A stretch of 11,263 bases of DNA from Alistipes sp. (GTDB taxonomy: Bacteria; Bacteroidota; Bacteroidia; Bacteroidales; Rikenellaceae), in contig JAFOYS010000344.1 in the NCBI GenBank assembly GCA_017391435.1, positions 1 to 11,263 of the forward strand, given 5' to 3'. Shown here one piece after another: positions 1 to 6,752 of this stretch. Under the pieces are notes generated by a model. It did no database searches. It had not been told where the DNA came from and saw only the letters and a program-made list of their open reading frames with translations. The position numbers and the translations under genes were made by a program. Numbering within the stretch: the first letter of the stretch is position 1; the number at the start of each line of letters is the position of its first letter.

Positions 1-1843
1 CAGAGGAGCGTTTTGTATTCAAACGCAATCTTGCCACAGGAGCGAAGCTGTTAGATGAGATAGATGTCTCGCTGCTGCTCTTTTTGCTAAGCTTGTTTGA
101 CTTGTGTATATAGCTCACACCGATAAAACCGTTTATCAGCTGATCAACGCGGCCAATACGCATCTCTAACGGAATGGATATTGCAGACCCTACAGAGCCA
201 AATGTCCACTCAAAGCCCAGTGCTGCCTGGAGCATATACTTCCTGCCCTTGTAGTTAGTAGCACCTTTATATGAGCTTGTGTTAGTTGTGGTTGAGGTGT
301 GGCTGCTGCTGCTACTGCTTGGTGTATAGCTTGTACCCTTCTTAAGCTCAGCAGAGACGGTTATGGTCTTGCCCTTCTCAATTACTACGGTCTCTAAATA
401 GCTCTTATATCCAGGTGCAGAGACCTTAATCTTACGCTGGCCAACAAGGATATTATTGTCAACATTTGGAGCGGTGCCCCTCTCAACATCGTCAACATAG
501 TACTTAGCACCGTCAATGTTGCAGGAGATGTCAAGTGAGCCGTAGATTGGCTTCAGTGCGATGTAGTTCTGCACAATAGCCTCTGTGCTTGGGACATCAA
601 GCAGGTGGTGATACTCCTCGTGAGACTCCTTCTTGCAGATAACAGGGTGCTTGCCAATCTCAAGACGGCCGGTCCACTTGCCTGTGCCGACAAGCTGGTC
701 ATCAATCCATATCTCAGAGTTGCCATCAGCGTTGATTGTTACCTCGGCAAAGTTTGGCTTAAGGTCGGCACTGATTGTTGAGGTCTGGTCATCTGAGATA
801 GTTACAGAGGTGTTGTAGTCGTGGTAGAGATTCTTGACAATGCGAATCTCCGAAACGCCGCTCTTGATAGCTATTGGCTTATCAAGAGGCAGTGTGCCTC
901 TGAGTCGGTTGCTTACATAGACCTCAGCGCCAGCAAGATCCTTGCTGTGGTTAATCTTCAGGAAACCGAACTGTGGCTTAAGGATGACATCCTTTATACG
1001 GCGGCTCTTGCCGTCAATCATCACAGTGTCTGTATAGGTATAGTAGTCGTCTGCAGATACTTGGTACTGGTGAACACCCTTAGCAAGTCGCACCTCAATC
1101 TTACCATTCTTACGCTGAACACTCTTTCCGTCAACCTCAACAAGGGCACTCTTTGGAGCGGTGTTGATAATAAGATACTGGTAGACAGGCGCTGTCTCGT
1201 CAATATCGAGGCGGAAGTAGATGCTGCTGCCGTCAATAACTTCGATTGACTGCTCTGACTTGCGGTCGCCGTACTCAAGGCGCAGGGTGTACTTACCCTG
1301 GAAGAGGTCTGCAATAGTGCAGATATTGTTTGGAGCCTGAGTTGTGCCTCTAAACTCATTGTTCAGATATACACTTGCACCTGCAACATTTGAGGCAATG
1401 TTGATTGTAAGCTGCTTGTTAAGTGTAGCCTCCATCTGGTACTCCTTATTGCCTTCAAGGTTGAAGGCAACCTCATTTGAGGTGCCAAACTTTGGATGCT
1501 TAAGGTAGAACTTTGTGTTATCCCTTGCAGTCATCTCAAGGATAAGCACAGTATTGCCCTCGGCAACCTTACACTTTGTACACTCAATAACGCCCGAAGG
1601 AATCTCGGACTCTAACTGCTGCATCTGCTCGCGGGTCATCTGGTGGAAGAAAATCTTGATTCTTGCACAAGGACGGCGAGAGCGGTCTACGCCTATAGGG
1701 TCGATATTTACACCTGTAAGAGCATCTGTCTGCACTGGGCGGAAGGTGCTTGCGTCAAGTATAATACTCTGCTTAATTGCCCCCTGAGCTGCGGCTGTTA
1801 GAGTGACAACAATAGCGATAAATAGGGTTAAAAGTCTCTTCAT
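1..1843 (-). CDS. Exported multi-PEGA-domain protein with probable C-terminal outer-membrane barrel (3' end outside window)
   Basis: Reading from the ATG at 1843, the frame stays open to the window edge, giving 614 residues with the C-terminus missing. Residues 1-20 form a signal peptide (MKRLLTLFIAIVV...AAAQ). Residues ~60-125 are an unassigned N-terminal segment with a CTKC motif near residue 88. About five PEGA-type beta units follow, at roughly 141-212, 223-290, 293-362, 364-432 and 435-500; the last is the clearest, with the signature DGAKYYVDDVERGTAP and then APGYKSY. A Ser/Thr-rich linker (~508-524) leads to a segment of alternating hydrophobic and aromatic residues (LQAALGFEWTFGS, GFIGVSYIHK) that resembles the first strands of an outer-membrane barrel. 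PEGA domains are known from surface-layer and envelope proteins, often binding cell-wall or surface polymers. The gene lies 23 nt after the upstream LPP20/NTF2-like gene and is probably co-transcribed with it. The specific function is unknown; the barrel call is inference because the end is cut off. Confidence 0.85.
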   Translation of the reverse strand, partial: MKRLLTLFIAIVVTLTAAAQGAIKQSIILDASTFRPVQTDALTGVNIDPIGVDRSRRPCARIKIFFHQMTREQMQQLESEIPSGVIECTKCKVAEGNTVLILEMTARDNTKFYLKHPKFGTSNEVAFNLEGNKEYQMEATLNKQLTINIASNVAGASVYLNNEFRGTTQAPNNICTIADLFQGKYTLRLEYGDRKSEQSIEVIDGSSIYFRLDIDETAPVYQYLIINTAPKSALVEVDGKSVQRKNGKIEVRLAKGVHQYQVSADDYYTYTDTVMIDGKSRRIKDVILKPQFGFLKINHSKDLAGAEVYVSNRLRGTLPLDKPIAIKSGVSEIRIVKNLYHDYNTSVTISDDQTSTISADLKPNFAEVTINADGNSEIWIDDQLVGTGKWTGRLEIGKHPVICKKESHEEYHHLLDVPSTEAIVQNYIALKPIYGSLDISCNIDGAKYYVDDVERGTAPNVDNNILVGQRKIKVSAPGYKSYLETVVIEKGKTITVSAELKKGTSYTPSSSSSSHTSTTTNTSSYKGATNYKGRKYMLQAALGFEWTFGSVGSAISIPLEMRIGRVDQLINGFIGVSYIHKSNKLSKKSSSETSISSNSFAPVARLRLNTKRSS

Positions 1844-1866
1844 AGTATAGAAATTGTCTCGGTTTG

Positions 1867-3792
1867 TTAATTGTGGCTAAAGCTACCCTCGGTAGATACT
1901 GTGCGCTCCATCATCTGCTCGGCAGTGTAGTTTACATCTCGCTCCTGCTGCCATACTCGCACTCGCACAAGAGGATTTACATCGTCTCGCATATCAATTG
2001 CAAGGGTAAGAATACCCTCATCGGCATAGTTGTTTGAGGTGTATATCTGGCGTACCTGCACAGCGTAGATACCATCCTTAGCACCGTAGCCAGAGCATAC
2101 TTCACACTCCTCAAAGCGGACATTGACAAACTCCTTACTGTTGAAACTACGCTCAAGCTGTGCTACATACTCCTTCTTACTGTAGCGGGTGTATACAGCC
2201 TTGCCGTCGCTCTCAATAAGCTCGGTCTTGTCGTTATACTTCTTTGTTGACTTCTGAAGCACCTTACCGACAATGATATATGCGTCATTAGAGAAGACCT
2301 TCTTTATGTAGGCAATATCGCGCAGACAGTATGCCGAGCGGTAGTCCTCAAGGAAGGTGATAAGGGTCAGACGGTCAGTCTCGCTCCAATCCTTGGCCAT
2401 AATGCTACTCTCGGTAGCCTGACCGAGCTTGTAGGCTACAGACTCAATCTTCTTTGTGCGCTCGTTGATGCGGAAGACAACATCCTCAATAAAGGACTTG
2501 CGGGAGGATGGGAACTTGAGCTTCAGCGGTAGCTCGCGGCAGATTACAAGGGTGTCTAACTTGATAAACTTCCACGACGGTGTGCGGGCAACAATAGGAT
2601 TTCCCTCCTTTACGATGTTCTTAAAGTCGTTCCAGCCGCGTGGGGTAAACATACTCTCAATGTTGTCACTCTTGTTTGTAAACGAAGCGACAACTCTATC
2701 CATAATTGCGCTGTACTGCTCGCTATTTGAGGCCTCTGTGGTCTTGCCATACTTAGCCTCATTATTCTTAAGGCTCTGGTTTACGGTAGAGAGAACCTTG
2801 GTGCTGTTTGTGTCAACAACCTTCTGCTGCTTTACACCCTTAGGCTGCATATCAATCTCCTTATTGCAACCAGTAAGTGCTCCGGCAAGGCGAAGCTCCT
2901 GTATGCAGGCGTGGATACCTGGATCCTGCTGGCGTGCCTGATCCTCCATATAGCAGTCAATAGAGATCTTGAGGGTGTCGCTAAGCTTTTTCATCATCAG
3001 CAGGCTGCGGCCATCCTTTACAGACTCGCCCTCAATGATTCCGTTGCCATCAAAGTAGCTAAATGTGATATTTGACAGCGGCTCGTCATCGTAGGTAAAG
3101 TCCAAGAAGAGTTTGTATGGGTAGTTAGTGTCGTTCTCAACCTTCTCAATGCCGATAACCTTGACCTTAATATCGTCAAGGAGATTTGTTATCTCGCTGA
3201 GCACAAACTGATCTGCAGCAATGCCGTTAGCTGTTGTAATTGTAGGGCCGTTGTAGTGCTTTATAAGTGCATAAGCCCAAGTGTAGCAACGCAGGCGGTC
3301 AACTACAGAGGAGAAGATCTCGGCAGAGGAGATGTAGTTCTCAATCTTGGTCTTCATACTGTCATAACGCTTGCTCCACTCCTCGGCAGTGACATAACGA
3401 ATCACAGTGAACTTGTATCTCTGCTTATCCTTCTTGTTTGTAAGATCAAATAGGTCTATGCGGTGGATATTCTCAAGATGCACCATTGCCGAGCCTACAA
3501 GCTTCATCTGGTCAACATCCTTTGAGACAGCGCTCTCTGTATTGATGCCCACATTTGTGGTCTCAGCGCTGTGGATAGCCACAAGGTTGAGGTCTATAGA
3601 CGACAGATTCTGCATAGCCATATTATCGGCCTCAGTAAGGTCGTTGCCGTAGCCTACTGCCCATACATAGTTCTGGTATGTCACATCCTGCATAATTTCC
3701 TCTGCAAGCTGAAGGTCTGCGCTCAAATTGACCTGTGCATAGAGTGGTAGCACCCCAATAAGGAGTAATACAACAGTAAAAAGTCTCTTCAT
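1867..3792 (-). CDS. Exported LPP20-like / NTF2-like protein of unknown function
   Basis: This encodes 641 residues. The ATG at 3792 is preferred over a TTG 36 nt upstream because it places a standard signal peptide at the very N-terminus (MKRLFTVVLLLIGVLPLYAQ). The N-terminal region (~24-140, including YVWAVGYGNDLTEADNMAMQ and later YKFTVIRYVTAEEW) resembles the LPP20/FlgP fold, in which Ala-rich helices alternate with strands. The middle (~220-310) is beta-rich, followed by a polar stretch (~310-400). The C-terminal ~474-617 (EDYRSAYCLRDIAYIKKVFS ... VWQQE) looks like an NTF2/SnoaL-type cone fold. Unlike classical LPP20 lipoproteins it has no lipobox cysteine after the signal, so it is probably a soluble periplasmic protein. 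It precedes the PEGA gene by 23 nt, so the two products may share a pathway or complex. Domain names are from pattern recognition only; no enzyme active site is evident. Confidence 0.85.
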   Translation of the reverse strand: MKRLFTVVLLLIGVLPLYAQVNLSADLQLAEEIMQDVTYQNYVWAVGYGNDLTEADNMAMQNLSSIDLNLVAIHSAETTNVGINTESAVSKDVDQMKLVGSAMVHLENIHRIDLFDLTNKKDKQRYKFTVIRYVTAEEWSKRYDSMKTKIENYISSAEIFSSVVDRLRCYTWAYALIKHYNGPTITTANGIAADQFVLSEITNLLDDIKVKVIGIEKVENDTNYPYKLFLDFTYDDEPLSNITFSYFDGNGIIEGESVKDGRSLLMMKKLSDTLKISIDCYMEDQARQQDPGIHACIQELRLAGALTGCNKEIDMQPKGVKQQKVVDTNSTKVLSTVNQSLKNNEAKYGKTTEASNSEQYSAIMDRVVASFTNKSDNIESMFTPRGWNDFKNIVKEGNPIVARTPSWKFIKLDTLVICRELPLKLKFPSSRKSFIEDVVFRINERTKKIESVAYKLGQATESSIMAKDWSETDRLTLITFLEDYRSAYCLRDIAYIKKVFSNDAYIIVGKVLQKSTKKYNDKTELIESDGKAVYTRYSKKEYVAQLERSFNSKEFVNVRFEECEVCSGYGAKDGIYAVQVRQIYTSNNYADEGILTLAIDMRDDVNPLVRVRVWQQERDVNYTAEQMMERTVSTEGSFSHN

Positions 3793-3837
3793 AATGTGAT
3801 TGAGTATCAATAAAATTTTGGGTATCAATTATTTTGG

Positions 3838-3845
3838 CAAATATA
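3838..3845 (-). promoter_or_regulatory. Candidate -7 promoter element for the LPP20-PEGA unit
   Basis: On the minus strand the sequence reads TATATTTG, an exact match to the Bacteroidetes -7 consensus TAnnTTTG. It sits 45 nt upstream of the ATG at 3792, which predicts a leader of about 40 nt. The -33 region is poor (GTTT rather than TTTG) and overlaps the terminator of the upstream receptor gene, so this would be a weak or assisted promoter. Confidence 0.4.
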
Positions 3846-3855
3846 CATCTTTTTT

Positions 3856-3893
3856 ATTAAATAAAAAACTTCCCCCTAAAATAGAGAGAAGTT
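3856..3893 (-). terminator. Rho-independent terminator of the TonB receptor gene
   Basis: On the minus strand, 35 nt after the receptor stop codon, the arms AACTTCTCTC and GGGGGAAGTT can form a 10-bp stem (two G-T wobbles) around the 7-nt loop TATTTTA. A T-rich tail (TTTTTTATTT when the arm's last bases are included) follows directly. This separates the receptor unit from the LPP20-PEGA unit. On the plus strand no T-run follows the stem, so it should act in one direction. Confidence 0.75.
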
Positions 3894-3927
3894 AGTGATA
3901 AAATATTTGATTTACAGTTATACGAGC

Positions 3928-6231
3928 TTAGAATGTAAGCTTTGCGCCGACAAATATTGTGCGAGGCAGTGATGGGCCGTAGATATAACCAGCATCGCGG
4001 TCAGGACCCTGGTCAAAGTCCCTCTGGTAAGAGTTGAAGATGTTCTTCACTCCACCGTTAATTTGCAGAGCTATTGAACGATAGATTCTAAAGTCATAGC
4101 TTAGCTTAATACCCATATCAAAGAATGGGTTTGTCAGCACTGCAACATCCTTCTCTACATAGCCGGCAAAGTGCTGAACAAGCATACGGCCTGTGTAGGT
4201 ACCTGTTAGTGCTATGTCAAAACGGCGTACTGGTGTGACAGTGGCTGTCAAAAAGGCATAGCTATCAGGAGAGCGGAACATACGAGTCTCTGCAGCTACG
4301 CTATCGTCCTCGCTCCACTTCTCTGGCTCCTTGTATCGGCTGCGCTGCAGTGTACCACCAGCCTGAAGCTGCAACCACGGGTTAAATGCAAGTCGAGCCT
4401 CAAGGTTGATTCCCATTACAGTTGCACCAGAGCCATTACGACGCTCAAGAACCTTTGCTGTTCCGTCGTCAGACATCTCGCCTGTATCCTCAAGTGTAAA
4501 TACATCCTTAAGGATAGTATAGAAGCCCTCAACCATCAGATTACCCTGCACACCACTTTTGAATGTGTGGTACATATCTGCCGAGAGGCTAAATGTATGG
4601 CTACGCTCCTCCTTCAGATCGTCAGCAAGGCGGATGCGGGTACGCTCACCGCCGACAATTGTAATGTGTAGATCCTCGTCAAACGCCTGTGGCGCGCGGA
4701 AACCAGATGAGTATACGGCACGCAGGTTTATGTTGTGAGAAGGGTTGTAGCGGAAGTTTACGCGAGGCGAGAAGATAAGGTGGTCAATAAGGTTATGCTT
4801 GTCAGCACGACCGCCAATCAAAAAGCCCCAAGTGTCGTTCTTCCACTCGTTCTGAAGATATGCACTGTAGATGTGAATAGTCTGATTTGTAGGTAGATAA
4901 CCCTCGCCAATTGGGGTATCCTTCATCATATCAAGGTTGTACTCTGCACCTACAGTAAGCTCTGCTGGCAGGAAGAGGAACTTTGGCATACGATACATAT
5001 ACTGCGCGCCACCAACGGCTGTAAAACCGTGTGTATAGCCATAGGCATTAGAATCCATATTGCTGCCGTAGTAGCTATCGCGCTTAACATCCTGAGCAGA
5101 GACATATACGCTATATCGGTGGCGAGTGTCGGCAGTAGTACCCTCAAAGGTAATGCCTCCACTGTTGATAATGTGGTCTGTAGTCTCGGCAACATATGCC
5201 TTGTGTGGGGGAACATTGAGCTGGTCACCGCCACGACGGTACTCCTTTGTGGCGTGGTACTCGAGCGAGAGTTTGCTGTATGCGCTGGTCTTGATATATG
5301 CGCGGGCACCAATAGTCTGACCGTCAATCTCACCAATCTCAACAAAACCATCTCCATCGTGGTCATAACCATCACGACGACGATTCTGACCATAGATCAT
5401 AAGTCCCGCCTTGTTGTTGTCTGTTACAAGTGAGGCGTTAAATGTAGTATTGTTGTCCAACGCACCAGTGCAACCGATAGCAGAGAGGGTGTGTGCAACA
5501 GTGCCTGAGCTGTAGAGTGGCTCCTTTGTGATGATATTCACTGTACCGCCGATAGCAGATGCACCAAAGAGTGCTGATCCACCACCGCGTACAACCTCAA
5601 TGCGCTCAATCATATTTGCAGGTAGATGCTCCAGTCCGTATACACCAGCAAGGGCTGAGAATACAGGACGTGAGTCGATAAGAATCTGCGAGTAGTGGCC
5701 ATCCAAACCGTTGAGTCGCACCTGTGTAAAACCACAGTTCTGACAGTTGTTCTCAACACGAACACCAGACTGGAAGTTAAGACCCTCAGCAACAGTTGGA
5801 GAGGTTGTAACATCAAAGAGTCGCTGGTCGAGCACGCTTACAAGCGACGGAGCCTCACGGCGAGTTGTGACATTTCGGTTTGCAGAGACAACTACTGCGT
5901 CAAGCGACACCTGCTCCTCTGCAATCTCAAAGTCAATCTCCTGCGGCTCTCCGCTAACAACCCTTACGGTCTTTGTAACTGTCTGGTATCCGAGTGCAGA
6001 GACCTCAATTGTAATCTCTGTATCCTCTGGCACATCGTTAAGGATATAGTGGCCAGTTGTGTCTGTAGTGGTTCCGATAGTAGTGTTCTGTACAACTACA
6101 TTGATATATGGGAGCATCTCCTTGCTCTTTGCATCGCATACGTGACCGAAGATATGTGTCTCATAGTCAGATGCATAGACAGTGCCGACAATACACAATG
6201 CCGACAAAAGTAAAGATATAATTTTCTTCAT
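3928..6231 (-). CDS. TonB-dependent outer-membrane receptor with CxxC plug motif, probable metal uptake
   Basis: The complete 767-residue protein should form a 22-strand outer-membrane barrel that imports a bound ligand using TonB energy. Residues 1-20 are a signal peptide (MKKIISLLLSALCIVGTVYA). Residues ~27-103 are the carboxypeptidase-regulatory-like beta-sandwich typical of Bacteroidota receptors (GHVCDAKSKEMLPYINVVV, DTTGHYILNDVP). A TonB-box-like stretch (VSLDAVVVSANR) lies at ~108-119. The plug spans ~125-235 with VRLNGLDGHYSQILIDSRPV and the signature IERIEVVRGGGSALFGASAI. The remainder is barrel, ending in the terminal phenylalanine (VGAKLTF) expected for BAM-dependent insertion. A conspicuous NCQNCG motif in the plug (C163, C166) could bind metal or form a disulfide. 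No SusD partner is present, which argues against glycan import. The preceding gene, a small HxH/CPxCH membrane protein, suggests a metal or metallophore substrate; copper is possible by analogy with DUF2946-OprC neighbours in Proteobacteria. The substrate is inference. Confidence 0.93.
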   Translation of the reverse strand: MKKIISLLLSALCIVGTVYASDYETHIFGHVCDAKSKEMLPYINVVVQNTTIGTTTDTTGHYILNDVPEDTEITIEVSALGYQTVTKTVRVVSGEPQEIDFEIAEEQVSLDAVVVSANRNVTTRREAPSLVSVLDQRLFDVTTSPTVAEGLNFQSGVRVENNCQNCGFTQVRLNGLDGHYSQILIDSRPVFSALAGVYGLEHLPANMIERIEVVRGGGSALFGASAIGGTVNIITKEPLYSSGTVAHTLSAIGCTGALDNNTTFNASLVTDNNKAGLMIYGQNRRRDGYDHDGDGFVEIGEIDGQTIGARAYIKTSAYSKLSLEYHATKEYRRGGDQLNVPPHKAYVAETTDHIINSGGITFEGTTADTRHRYSVYVSAQDVKRDSYYGSNMDSNAYGYTHGFTAVGGAQYMYRMPKFLFLPAELTVGAEYNLDMMKDTPIGEGYLPTNQTIHIYSAYLQNEWKNDTWGFLIGGRADKHNLIDHLIFSPRVNFRYNPSHNINLRAVYSSGFRAPQAFDEDLHITIVGGERTRIRLADDLKEERSHTFSLSADMYHTFKSGVQGNLMVEGFYTILKDVFTLEDTGEMSDDGTAKVLERRNGSGATVMGINLEARLAFNPWLQLQAGGTLQRSRYKEPEKWSEDDSVAAETRMFRSPDSYAFLTATVTPVRRFDIALTGTYTGRMLVQHFAGYVEKDVAVLTNPFFDMGIKLSYDFRIYRSIALQINGGVKNIFNSYQRDFDQGPDRDAGYIYGPSLPRTIFVGAKLTF

Positions 6232-6245
6232 TTTTGTGATTTATG

Positions 6246-6287
6246 TTTGTTATAATAATTGATTGATAATCTGCATATTATAACAAA
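6246..6287. repeat. Perfect 12-bp inverted repeat between the two genes of the receptor unit
   Basis: The plus-strand arms TTTGTTATAATA (6246-6257) and TATTATAACAAA (6276-6287) are exact reverse complements separated by 18 nt. The right arm includes the stop codon of the small membrane-protein gene, and the left arm ends 14 nt before the receptor ATG. In the minus-strand mRNA this would be an AU-rich stem-loop in the intercistronic space, or in DNA a dyad operator. No T-run follows it, so it is not a standard terminator. Confidence 0.75.
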
Positions 6288-6601
6288 ACAGGAGGAGCGC
6301 GAAGAGCTAATGAGTCTCTCTGCTCAACGGTGCGACAGATGACATCTGCAACAGATATTACACTGAGCAACACAACTACTGATACGATTATCAGATTGTG
6401 AGTTGAAAGGAAGAAAAGCAGGGTGAAGTGACAGATAGGACAGTTGTCGCTCATACCATTAGAGGCCTCGTTGCGAGTGCCCATCAAGGCGTCATAATAG
6501 CTGCCAGAGTGGGTGTGAAGAGCCTTACCAGTATATGCGGCACTTATGGATATAAGCATTATCCATAATGCGATATTCTTAAGGTTCCTCCAGACTTTCA
6601 T
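6278..6601 (-). CDS. Small membrane protein with HxH and CPxCH motifs, DUF2946-like
   Basis: The product is 107 residues. A hydrophobic segment at ~9-25 acts as a signal or anchor (IALWIMLISISAAYTG). It is followed by HTH (H29, H31), a polar loop, and a metal-ligand-like cluster CPICH (C54, C57, H58). A second hydrophobic segment spans ~69-89 and the C-terminus is LRAPPVLL. The CPxC motif between membrane segments together with a C-terminal RAPP recalls the DUF2946 family, whose members in Proteobacteria often sit next to TonB-dependent copper receptors. The gene begins the unit and its stop lies 46 nt before the receptor ATG, so the two are very probably co-transcribed. I infer a periplasmic or inner-membrane metal-binding helper of the receptor. 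The family assignment is by motif only and the metal is unproven. The length and the matching promoter support it being real. Confidence 0.82.
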   Translation of the reverse strand: MKVWRNLKNIALWIMLISISAAYTGKALHTHSGSYYDALMGTRNEASNGMSDNCPICHFTLLFFLSTHNLIIVSVVVLLSVISVADVICRTVEQRDSLALRAPPVLL

Positions 6602-6625
6602 GTACTTATCCGACTAAAATCGCTG

Positions 6626-6657
6626 CAAAGATAATGGGTGATATTCAAATTTTCAAA
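6626..6657 (-). promoter_or_regulatory. Bacteroidetes-type promoter of the small-protein/receptor operon
   Basis: On the minus strand the sequence reads TTTG (6657-6654), 20 nt, then TATCTTTG (6633-6626). This matches the vegetative -33/-7 consensus TTTG, 19-21 nt, TAnnTTTG at every defined position. The expected transcription start is near 6619, giving a leader of about 18 nt before the ATG at 6601. Confidence 0.65.
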
Positions 6658-6674
6658 CTAAGAAACGGTAAAAA

Positions 6675-6731
6675 TTGTGACATTTTGGCAGAATTTTCAC
6701 TTTGGCAGCAAATTTGACCATATTTAGGCAG
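6675..6731 (+). promoter_or_regulatory. clpB upstream region with three TTTGGCAG-like direct repeats
   Basis: The octamer TTTGGCAG occurs at 6684-6691 and 6701-6708, with a third variant TTTAGGCAG at 6723-6731, all in the same orientation ahead of clpB. A plausible promoter combines TTG (6675-6677), 20 nt and TCACTTTG (6698-6705), one mismatch from TAnnTTTG; this gives a leader of about 40 nt. The repeats overlap and flank this candidate -7 box, so they could be binding sites for a stress regulator. No CIRCE element is visible. Which element is used cannot be settled by eye. Confidence 0.4.
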
Positions 6732-6752
6732 AACAAAAAATTAGATTTGACT

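Noticed and set aside
821..1249. Plus-strand open frame of 142 residues
   Set aside because: It is the reverse-strand shadow of the PEGA gene, with no family resemblance.
3793..3828. Longer start (TTG at 3828) for the LPP20-like gene
   Set aside because: It would bury the signal peptide 12 residues in and would lie essentially at the predicted transcription start; the ATG at 3792 is better.
5029..5433. Plus-strand open frame of 134 residues
   Set aside because: It lies fully inside the receptor gene on the opposite strand and has low-complexity Ile/Thr/Val content typical of a shadow frame.
6702..6718. Sigma-54-type promoter (TTGGCAG, 5 nt, TTGAC) ahead of clpB
   Set aside because: The -24 GG and the spacing fit, but the -12 position has GA in place of GC and no enhancer-binding context is visible; too weak to call.
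6742..6749. TAGATTTG as the clpB -7 element
   Set aside because: It matches TAnnTTTG but ends only 3 nt before the ATG, which would place the transcription start inside the coding sequence, and no TTTG lies about 20 nt upstream.
6702..6752. Longer clpB reading frame starting at a TTG
   Set aside because: The extra 17 residues do not resemble a ClpB N-terminus, and the TTG lies inside the promoter/repeat region; the ATG at 6753 gives the family start.
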